Assembly (NCBI RefSeq): GCF_020662345.1
Contig: NZ_VMOA01000008.1
Location: 1-64,000, forward strand
Direction of reading: 5' to 3'
DNA: 64,000 bases
DNA from: Methylobacterium sp. W2
Lineage (GTDB): Bacteria; Pseudomonadota; Alphaproteobacteria; Rhizobiales; Beijerinckiaceae
The translations under genes and the position numbers were made by a program. Below are positions 47,609 through 54,669 of this stretch, piece by piece. The notes beneath the pieces were generated by a model that was not told where the DNA came from, did no database searches, and saw only the letters and a program-made list of their open reading frames with translations. The number at the start of each line of letters is the position of its first letter. Position 1 is the first letter of the stretch.

Positions 47609-48421
47609 ATGACAGACGTCTTCGCCACCCGTGCCTGGATCGACGGGCAGATCGCCACGGCCTCCGACCTCGCCCCCCTCGCCTTTGCCGGCTTCGCGCA
47701 TTTTACCGCTATGCAGGTCCGCGACCGACGCGTCAGGGGACTGGACCTCCATCTGGAGCGCCTTCGCGACGGGTCGGGAGCGCTGTTCGGCAGCGTCATC
47801 CCGGAGGAGCGCATAAGAGAGGCGCTTCGGATCGCCATCGCGGACGCACCCGGTGACCTGTCGCTCACCGCGACAGTGTTTTCGCGTAGCGGAGAGTTCC
47901 GCGTCGGCGATGCACCCGATGAATGCTCGATCCTGGTCCGGACCTTTCCGCCGAGCGACGGCCCCGCCGGGCCGCTGAAACTGGCCCTCACGCCCCATGA
48001 GCGCTGGCGTCCGGAGCTCAAGCACGTGGGAGAGTCGGCAAAAACCTACTTCCTGCGCGAGGCCGCCCGGCAGGGCTTCGATGATGCCGCGTTCGTCGAT
48101 CATCAGGGACGGATCGGCGAAGCGACGATCTGGAACCTGGCCTTCTGGGACGGTGCGACCGTGACATGGCCGCAGGCCGACATCCTCGCCGGGGTCACGA
48201 TGGGGATCCTCCGCCGGCGATTGACCGCCCTCGGTGTCCCGCAGCGCGACGCGGTCATACCGGCGGACGGACTCAGCGAGTTTGCCGGAGCCGTCGCGAT
48301 GAATTCCTGGACGCCGGGAATCGCTGTCGCGTCCATCGCCACCAGCACCCTGCCGCGATCCGGCGAACTCATCGCCCTGCTACATCGGGCCTATCGGACC
48401 GAGCCGGCGCTCGTCGTCTGA
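47609..48421 (+). CDS. Class IV (fold type IV) aminotransferase-like protein
   Basis: 270 residues, in the family of branched-chain aminotransferases, D-amino-acid transaminases and ADC lyases. The likely PLP lysine is Lys138 in RPELKHVGES, and GRIGEATIWNLAFWDG carries the family's conserved Glu. The segment HLERLRDGSGALFG matches the N-terminal part. The function is not assignable among these activities. Likely controlled by the divergent MerR gene. Confidence 0.88.
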   Translation: MTDVFATRAWIDGQIATASDLAPLAFAGFAHFTAMQVRDRRVRGLDLHLERLRDGSGALFGSVIPEERIREALRIAIADAPGDLSLTATVFSRSGEFRVGDAPDECSILVRTFPPSDGPAGPLKLALTPHERWRPELKHVGESAKTYFLREAARQGFDDAAFVDHQGRIGEATIWNLAFWDGATVTWPQADILAGVTMGILRRRLTALGVPQRDAVIPADGLSEFAGAVAMNSWTPGIAVASIATSTLPRSGELIALLHRAYRTEPALVV

Positions 48422-48520
48422 ACGTCCCTCTCTCGCGCTGGGTCGGGAACCCGCGCGCTCGACCGCGAGGGAGGGCGGTGGCTGCCCCTGACGTTCGCGC
48501 AATATCGCAATGCAAAATGA

Positions 48521-48541
48521 ATATGCTCAGGCTCAGCATAT
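48521..48541 (+). promoter_or_regulatory. NadQ-like operator 1 (imperfect)
   Basis: ATATGCT-n7-AGCATAT, a 21-bp inverted repeat with the inner halves CTCAGG/CTC not matching. It is centred on 48531, 59 bp from operator 2, about 84 bp upstream of nadA. Confidence 0.6.
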
Positions 48542-48581
48542 CTGGACAAGCGTAACTCGCGCGCCTACGTTAGTCGGCACA

Positions 48582-48598
48582 ATGCTCAGATTGAGCAT
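48582..48598 (+). promoter_or_regulatory. NadQ-like operator 2 (perfect)
   Basis: ATGCTCA-gat-TGAGCAT, 7-bp perfect arms with a 3-bp centre. It ends four bases before the GAGGA ribosome site of nadA, ideal for repression. Same half site as operator 1. Assigned to NadQ because NadQ is known to control nadABC in this group and the regulator gene is nearby. Confidence 0.75.
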
Positions 48599-48614
48599 AT
48601 ATGAGGACGCGTCC

Positions 48615-49625
48615 ATGGCGGCCACGAGTTTCCCGATCGACCGGGTTTCGACCCTGCCTCTGCCCGAAATCTACGCCCGCGTGAGCCGGCACGTTCCGGC
48701 CATCGAATGGCCGGCCTTGGCCGATGACGTCGCGGCGATCCTGGAGCTGAAGAAGAGCCGCAACGCGGTGATTCTCGCCCATAATTATCAGGCGCCCGAG
48801 ATCTTCCACACGGTGTCGGACATCGTCGGCGACAGCCTGGCGCTGGCCCGCGAGGCGATCAACGTGGATGCCGACGTGATCGTGCTGGCCGGCGTGCATT
48901 TCATGGCGGAGACGGCCAAGCTCCTCAATCCGGGCAAGACCTTCCTGATCCCCGACATGCGGGCCGGGTGTTCGCTCGCCGACTCGATCACCGCCGCCGA
49001 CGTGCGAGGGCTTCGCGAAAAATATCCCGGCGTGCCGATCGTGACCTACGTCAACACCTCCGCCGCGGTGAAGGCGGAATCGGACGTGTGCTGCACCTCC
49101 GGCAACGCGGTGGACGTGGTGCGCTCGCTCAATGCGCCGCGCGTCCTGATGATCCCCGACGAGTTCCTGGCGCAGAACGTCCAGGTCCTGGTGCCCGAGG
49201 TCGAGATTCTCACCTGGGCCGGCCATTGCGAGGTACACGAGCAGTTCACCCCCGCCGATATCGACGAGGTGCGCGAGAGCTATCCCGGCGTCACTGTCAT
49301 CGCCCATCCCGAATGCCCGCCCGACGTGGTGGCGGCCTCCGATTTCTCGGGGTCGACCGCGATGATGATGAACTTCGTCACCGAGAAGCGGCCGCGTCAG
49401 GTGGTGCTCGTGACCGAGTGCTCCATGGGCGACAACATCGCCGCCGCCAACCCGGATATCGAGTTCATCAAGCCCTGCAACCTGTGCCCGCACATGAAGC
49501 GGATGTCGCTCCGGAACATCCGCCATGCGCTGGAGACTCTCACCCACGAGGTGACGGTGGAGCCGGACCTCGCCGAGCGCGCCCGCGCGGCGGTGGAGCG
49601 CATGCTCGCGGTGCGTCCGCGATGA
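48615..49625 (+). CDS. nadA: Quinolinate synthase
   Basis: 336 residues from the ATG at 48615; GAGGA is seven bases upstream, and the earlier in-frame ATGs lie inside operator 2 and are rejected. NadA condenses iminoaspartate with dihydroxyacetone phosphate to quinolinate and carries a [4Fe-4S] cluster. The ligands are Cys119 (RAGCSLAD), Cys205 (AGHCEVH) and Cys291 (CNLCPHM). AHNYQAPEI and VTYVNTSAA are conserved. Overlaps nadB by four bases. Confidence 0.97.
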   Translation: MAATSFPIDRVSTLPLPEIYARVSRHVPAIEWPALADDVAAILELKKSRNAVILAHNYQAPEIFHTVSDIVGDSLALAREAINVDADVIVLAGVHFMAETAKLLNPGKTFLIPDMRAGCSLADSITAADVRGLREKYPGVPIVTYVNTSAAVKAESDVCCTSGNAVDVVRSLNAPRVLMIPDEFLAQNVQVLVPEVEILTWAGHCEVHEQFTPADIDEVRESYPGVTVIAHPECPPDVVAASDFSGSTAMMMNFVTEKRPRQVVLVTECSMGDNIAAANPDIEFIKPCNLCPHMKRMSLRNIRHALETLTHEVTVEPDLAERARAAVERMLAVRPR

Positions 49626-51163
49626 ACGCGCATTCCCCGCTCTCCTTCACCCTCCCCGGCTCGGACTGCGTGATCGTCGTCGGGGCCGGCGTCGCCGGTC
49701 TCGCCACGGCATTGCGGCTCAGCCCCCGCCCGGTCACCCTCGTCACCGCCGCCCCTCTCGGCAGCGGCACGGCGACGGGCTGGGCGCAGGGCGGCATCGC
49801 CGCCGCCATGGCCGAGGACGATGCCGCGGCACTTCATGCGGCGGACACCGAAGCCGCCGGCGCCGGCCTCACCGACCCGGCCGTCGCCCTGCGGGTGGCG
49901 CAAGCCGGCCCCGGTCTAATCGACTGGCTCGTCGGCCTCGGCGCGCCGTTCGACCGGGACGCCGCCGGCGCCCTGGCGCTCGGCCTCGAAGCGGCGCATT
50001 CCCGTCGCCGCATCGTTCGGGCGGGCGGCGATTCCACCGGGCGGATGGTGCTCGACACGCTGCTGAAGGCGGTGGCGCGGACGCCCTCCATCGAGATCTT
50101 GGTCGCCACCGTGCGCGGCCTGATGCAGGACGAGAGCGGCGCCGTCGCCGGCCTTGTCTGCGAGCGCGACGGTGCCACGGTGCGCGTCGCCGCGCGGTCG
50201 GTCGTGCTCGCCACCGGCGGGCTCGGCTCCCTCTACGCCTCCACCACCAACCCGCGCGGCGCCACCGGCCGGGGTCTGGCGCTGGCGGCGCGCGCCGGGG
50301 CGACCTTGCGCGACATGGAGTTCGTGCAATTCCACCCCACCGCCATCTCGGTGGGGCTGGACCCGATGCCGCTCGCCACCGAAGCCCTACGCGGCGAGGG
50401 CGCGCGGCTGATCGACAGCGAGGGCGAGCCGGTGATGGCGGGCATCGCCGGGGGCGATCTCGCCCCCCGCGACGTGGTCGCCCGGGCACTCTTCCAGGTG
50501 CGGCGGCGCGGCACCGAAGTCTTCCTCGATTGCCGTGGTGCCCTTGGCGCGCGCATGGCGACGCGGTTTCCCACCGTGGCCGGCCTCTGCGCCGCCTCCG
50601 GCATCGACCCGCAGCGCCAGGCGATCCCCGTGCGGCCGGCGGCGCATTACCACATGGGCGGCATCAAGGTGGACGGCACCGGCGCCAGCACCGTGCCCGG
50701 CCTGTTCGCCTGCGGCGAGGTCGCCTCCACCGGCCTGCACGGCGCCAACCGCCTCGCCAGCAACTCACTCCTCGAGGCGATGGCCTTCGCCCCCTGGATC
50801 GCCGAGGGCATCGCGTCCACCCCCGCCCCCGGTCCGGCAGTAACGGCCGAGCCGCGCAAACGCGGCGAAACCGATCACGCCGGGCTCCGCCGGGTCATGG
50901 AAGCCCAAGTCGGGGTGGTGCGCGACGCCGATGGCCTCACCGAGGCCCTGCGCCGTCTGGCACCGGCAGCAAAGCAGGGCTCGGACACCGCCCTCACCGG
51001 GTTGATGGTGGCGACCTCGGCCCTGTCCCGCCTCGAGAGCCGAGGCGCCCATTGGCGCAGCGACCACCCGGAGCAGGCCCCTGCCCGGCATAGCGAGGTG
51101 ACGCTCGCCGAAGTCTGGCGGATCGCGGAGACCGCCTCGGCCGATGTGGCCGCTCCGGTTTAG
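49622..51163 (+). CDS. nadB: L-aspartate oxidase
   Basis: 513 residues, starting in the ATGA overlap with nadA. FAD-binding GAGVAG at 21-26, then GWAQGGIAAAM, LEAAHSRRRIVRAGGD, EFVQFHPTAI, AAHYHMGGI and NRLASNSLLEA, all typical for NadB. It oxidises aspartate to iminoaspartate. The C-terminal domain is somewhat short. The longest open frame runs far upstream through nadA in another frame and is not real there. Confidence 0.96.
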   Translation: MNAHSPLSFTLPGSDCVIVVGAGVAGLATALRLSPRPVTLVTAAPLGSGTATGWAQGGIAAAMAEDDAAALHAADTEAAGAGLTDPAVALRVAQAGPGLIDWLVGLGAPFDRDAAGALALGLEAAHSRRRIVRAGGDSTGRMVLDTLLKAVARTPSIEILVATVRGLMQDESGAVAGLVCERDGATVRVAARSVVLATGGLGSLYASTTNPRGATGRGLALAARAGATLRDMEFVQFHPTAISVGLDPMPLATEALRGEGARLIDSEGEPVMAGIAGGDLAPRDVVARALFQVRRRGTEVFLDCRGALGARMATRFPTVAGLCAASGIDPQRQAIPVRPAAHYHMGGIKVDGTGASTVPGLFACGEVASTGLHGANRLASNSLLEAMAFAPWIAEGIASTPAPGPAVTAEPRKRGETDHAGLRRVMEAQVGVVRDADGLTEALRRLAPAAKQGSDTALTGLMVATSALSRLESRGAHWRSDHPEQAPARHSEVTLAEVWRIAETASADVAAPV

Positions 51164-51218
51164 ATCGGACGACCGGGACCGTCGGCCCCCTTCCAACGAC
51201 CATCTTACGAGCGACCCC

Positions 51219-52079
51219 ATGAGCGATGCCCGCCTCGTCCCCCTCCCCCGTCTCCTCGTGGAGCCGATCGTCCGCGCGGCTTTGCTGGAAGATCTCGGCC
51301 GGGCCGGCGACATCACCACCGATGCGATCGTGCCCGCCGATGCGCGGCTTTCCGGCGTCATCGCGGCCCGGCAGGATGGGGTCATCTCCGGCGTCGACGC
51401 GGCCATCATCGCCTTCGCGCTGATCGACCCGGCCGTGTCGGTCATCGTCGAACGGGGCGACGGCGCGCGGGTCTCGCCCGGTGACGTGGTGATCCGGCTC
51501 GACGGGCCGGCCCGCGCCATCCTCACCGCCGAGCGCGTGGCGCTGAACCTCCTGTGCCGGATGTCCGGCGTGGCCACCGCCACCGCCGGCCTCGTGGACG
51601 CGGCCCGGCCGCACGGCAAGGCGCGGATCGTCTGCACCCGCAAGACCACGCCGGGCCTGCGCTCCCTGGAGAAGCATGCCGTGCGGGCCGGGGGCGGTTC
51701 CAACCACCGGTACGGCCTCGACGACGCCGTGCTCATCAAGGACAACCACATCGTCGTGGCGGGCGGGATCGTTCCGGCCATCGAGCGGGCGCGGGCCTAT
51801 TCCGGGCACCTTGTGAAGATCGAGATCGAGGTCGATACGCTGGACCAACTGGCCGAAGCGCTGTCGGTCCGCGCCGACGCCGTCCTCCTCGACAACATGA
51901 GCCCGGACCAGCTGCGCGAAGCCGTGCGGATGATCGACGGGCGCGCCATCGCCGAGGCCTCGGGCCGGATCAACCGCGACACCGTGGGCGCCATCGCCGC
52001 CTCGGGCGTCGACCTAATTTCCAGCGGCTGGATCACCCACAGCGCGCCGATCATCGATCTCGGCCTCGACGCGGCGTAG
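51219..52079 (+). CDS. nadC: Nicotinate-nucleotide pyrophosphorylase (carboxylating)
   Basis: 286 residues from the ATG at 51219; the open frame upstream of it lacks a ribosome site. NadC converts quinolinate and PRPP to nicotinate mononucleotide. Motifs: EDLGRAGDITTDAI, LNLLCRMSGVATAT, CTRKTTPGLRSLEKHAVRAG, DDAVLIKDNH and EASGRINRDTV. It completes the de novo NAD operon 55 bp after nadB. Confidence 0.96.
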   Translation: MSDARLVPLPRLLVEPIVRAALLEDLGRAGDITTDAIVPADARLSGVIAARQDGVISGVDAAIIAFALIDPAVSVIVERGDGARVSPGDVVIRLDGPARAILTAERVALNLLCRMSGVATATAGLVDAARPHGKARIVCTRKTTPGLRSLEKHAVRAGGGSNHRYGLDDAVLIKDNHIVVAGGIVPAIERARAYSGHLVKIEIEVDTLDQLAEALSVRADAVLLDNMSPDQLREAVRMIDGRAIAEASGRINRDTVGAIAASGVDLISSGWITHSAPIIDLGLDAA

Positions 52080-52342
52080 CGTCCGCGACCCCGAGCGCCG
52101 CTGCGTGGCCATCGTGAAAGGTTCCGCGCCGGATCGCCGAGCGCGGCATTAATCCCTCTCCTACGGCTAAGCCGCCACACTGTGGCCACGGAGTCACGAC
52201 CCGGCCACAACCATCGCTTCATCGCGAATTCAGCTTGGCTTTGGGGCGGCAGCGTTTACGTCTTGGCGATCGGAAAACGGTATCCTGCGTCGCGTTACCG
52301 ACCGTGTTTCCCCAACGTTTCGCCTGCCTTCGAGAGGCTTTG

Positions 52343-53014
52343 ATGCGCCGTATCGCCCCCGCCCTGTCCGGGCTCGCCTGCATGGTTGGTGTCTGGGCCT
52401 CGCCCGCCGCCGCCTATGAAATCGACCCCCTCACCCGCCAGCCCCTGGACAACGCGCTGGTGCTGCGCGTGCGTCCGCAGGCGGAGCCCGCCGCTGCCGT
52501 CGTGGCGGTGCCCACCGCCAACGCCTCCCTCAACCCGGCCGACCCGATGGCCTCGGCCGTGCCGCAGATGTCGGCGATCCAGCGCGAGCAGGTCGCCTAT
52601 GCGGGCAACTTCGCGCCGGGCACCATCGTCGTCTCCACGGCCGAGCGCCGGTTGTACTACGTGCTCGGCGGCGGTCAGGCCCTGCGCTACGGCGTCGGAG
52701 TCGGTCGTCCCGGCTTCACCTGGGGCGGCACCCAGACCATCACGATGAAGCGCGAATGGCCCGATTGGCGTCCCCCGGCCGAGATGCTGCGCCGCCGCCC
52801 AGACCTGCCGCGCTTCATGAAGGGCGGCATGGAGAACCCGCTCGGCGCCCGCGCCATGTATCTCGGCGGCTCGATCTACCGCATCCACGGCTCCAACGAG
52901 CCGGAAACGATCGGCACCGCCGTCTCATCGGGCTGCATCCGCATGACCAACGACGATGTCGCCGACCTCTACACCCGCGCCAAGGTCGGCGCGAAGGTCA
53001 TCGTCCAGCGCTGA
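52343..53014 (+). CDS. L,D-transpeptidase (ErfK/YkuD family)
   Basis: 223 residues from the ATG at 52343 with AGAGG upstream. A signal peptide ends near residue 24 (ASPAAA-Y). The YkuD domain is at about 92-222, with the catalytic motif IHGSNEP then SSGCIRM: His182 and Cys198. It makes 3-3 peptidoglycan links or anchors proteins; polar-growing Hyphomicrobiales carry many such enzymes. A terminator hairpin follows. Confidence 0.95.
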   Translation: MRRIAPALSGLACMVGVWASPAAAYEIDPLTRQPLDNALVLRVRPQAEPAAAVVAVPTANASLNPADPMASAVPQMSAIQREQVAYAGNFAPGTIVVSTAERRLYYVLGGGQALRYGVGVGRPGFTWGGTQTITMKREWPDWRPPAEMLRRRPDLPRFMKGGMENPLGARAMYLGGSIYRIHGSNEPETIGTAVSSGCIRMTNDDVADLYTRAKVGAKVIVQR

Positions 53015-53040
53015 TCGTCTTCGACAGGCTTCGAATTAAG

Positions 53041-53068
53041 AAAGGCCGGCGGAAACGCCGGCCTTTTT
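53041..53068 (+). terminator. Intrinsic terminator
   Basis: AAAGGCCGGCG, loop GAAA, CGCCGGCCTTT with two more Ts. Eleven base pairs and a five-T run 27 nt after the transpeptidase stop. It can serve the convergent gene at 53101 as well. Confidence 0.92.
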
Positions 53069-53100
53069 CGTGTGTCTCGGAAGAGTGCGGTCCGTCGTGC

Positions 53101-53448
53101 CTATTTCGACACCGACAGGAACCGCGACAACAGCCAGAGCGGCACCACCACCACGGCGCCGGCCAGGATCCAGCGACCGAAATCGTGGAAGGTCTCGAAG
53201 CCGAGATCGATGAGCGCGCGGCCCGCATCGTAGATGTGCCAGAACAGCAGGCCGGGCGTGACGCCCAACGTCGCCATGATGGCGCCGACGAGGACCGACA
53301 GGAACAGCAGCTTCACCAGGACCGCCATGGGTGAACCGCCGAGGAAGCGCCGCACGGCCGAACGTGGCTCTCCATCGGAATAGCCACTCCCGACGGGGGG
53401 ACGGCCCTGGTAGGGTCCCTGTCGGCGCGGGTCGTTGTCGACGATCAT
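53101..53448 (-). CDS. DUF6460 small membrane protein
   Basis: 115 residues from the ATG at 53448 with GAGGA upstream. A polar N-terminus, then two membrane segments (about 40-68 and 87-108) with LGVTPGLLF and GAVVVVPLWLLSRFL; this is the DUF6460 pattern. Function unknown. The same frame is open far upstream, but only as a shadow of the esterase and helicase genes. Confidence 0.82.
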   Translation of the reverse strand: MIVDNDPRRQGPYQGRPPVGSGYSDGEPRSAVRRFLGGSPMAVLVKLLFLSVLVGAIMATLGVTPGLLFWHIYDAGRALIDLGFETFHDFGRWILAGAVVVVPLWLLSRFLSVSK

Positions 53449-53700
53449 GCTGTCATCCTCTGGCCGTGGTCCGACGGCTGAACTCTCTCGGACATATGGG
53501 GCCTCATCGGCTTCTCTGAAGCCGGCGAACCCGGCGGAAGCGTGACCGATGCGACACACCCGAACGAAACCGTCTGTCCATTGGGGCGTTAGGCCGTTTC
53601 GCGCCGGCACGGCGACTGGCATCGGTGCGGGCTTCGCCCACATTCGACGCGCCCGCCCGAATGCCGCTTCGGCCCCACCCTGGATGAGACGAACCGTTCC

Positions 53701-54663
53701 ATGATCGACCACGCCCTCTTCGACCCGGCGACGATCGATCCGGAAACGCACCGCCTGAACGCCGAGATCGTCGCGGCCCATGCGGCACAGGCCGATCCGT
53801 GGTCGATCCCCATCTCCGAGGTCCGCGCCCGCCGCCGCCAGGGTACCCAGGCCTCGCCCGCGATGCCCCGCAGCGCCCGCGCCGAGACAGTGATCATCGA
53901 CGGCCCCGACGGGCCGCTCTCGCTCAGGCTGATCCGCCCCGATGCCCGGAAGTGGAAGAAGCTGCGCGGCGCCTATCTCCACATACACCGCGGCGGCTGG
54001 GTCTGGGGCGCCGCCGACGAGCAGGATCCGTGGCTCGAGCGGATCGCCGATGCCTGCGGCTTCGTCTGTCTCTCCGTCGAGTACCGCCTCGCCCCCGAAC
54101 ATCCCTATCCGGCGGCGCTGGAGGATTGCGAAGCGGCGGCCCTGTGGCTCGCCGGCCCGGGCAAGGCTGAGTTCGGCATCTCGGCGCTCACCATCGGCGG
54201 GGAATCGGCGGGCGCGCATCTTGCCGTGATGACGCTCCTGCGCCTGCGCGACCGGCACAACCTGCCCCGCGCCTTTCGCGGCGCCAACCTCAATGCCGGC
54301 TTCTTCGATCTCGGCCTGACGCCGAGCGTGCGCAATTGGGGCGACACCCGCCTCGTGGTGAACACCCAGGACCTCACCACCTTCGCCAACGACTACGTGC
54401 GCGACGGCATCGACCGGCGCCGCCCCGACGTGTCGCCGCTCTATGCCGACCTGAAGGGCCTGCCCCCGGCCCTGTTCTCGGTGGGCACGCACGATCCGCT
54501 GCTCGACGACACGCTCTACATGTCGTCGCGCTGGGCGGCGGCCGGCAATGGCGGCCACACCGCCATCTATCCCGGCGGCTGCCACGTCTTCGTGCGCTAT
54601 CCCGGCGCCATGACCGAGCGCGCCCTCGAACTGATCGACCGGTTCCTGATGGCTCTGGCCTGA
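53701..54663 (+). CDS. Alpha/beta hydrolase, HSL-type esterase
   Basis: 320 residues. The oxyanion motif HRGGW (variant of HGGG) near 96, the nucleophile GGESAGAH (Ser169), acid Asp265 in GTHDPLLDD and base His295 in GGCHVF make a full triad of the hormone-sensitive-lipase family. EYRLAPEHPYPAAL is diagnostic. The substrate is unknown; it probably cleaves short acyl esters. Confidence 0.92.
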   Translation: MIDHALFDPATIDPETHRLNAEIVAAHAAQADPWSIPISEVRARRRQGTQASPAMPRSARAETVIIDGPDGPLSLRLIRPDARKWKKLRGAYLHIHRGGWVWGAADEQDPWLERIADACGFVCLSVEYRLAPEHPYPAALEDCEAAALWLAGPGKAEFGISALTIGGESAGAHLAVMTLLRLRDRHNLPRAFRGANLNAGFFDLGLTPSVRNWGDTRLVVNTQDLTTFANDYVRDGIDRRRPDVSPLYADLKGLPPALFSVGTHDPLLDDTLYMSSRWAAAGNGGHTAIYPGGCHVFVRYPGAMTERALELIDRFLMALA

Positions 54664-54669
54664 TGACTC

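Noticed and set aside
48510..48614. Upstream in-frame ATG extension of nadA
   Set aside because: The extension lies inside the operators, has no ribosome site and adds non-family residues; the ATG at 48615 has GAGGA at good distance.
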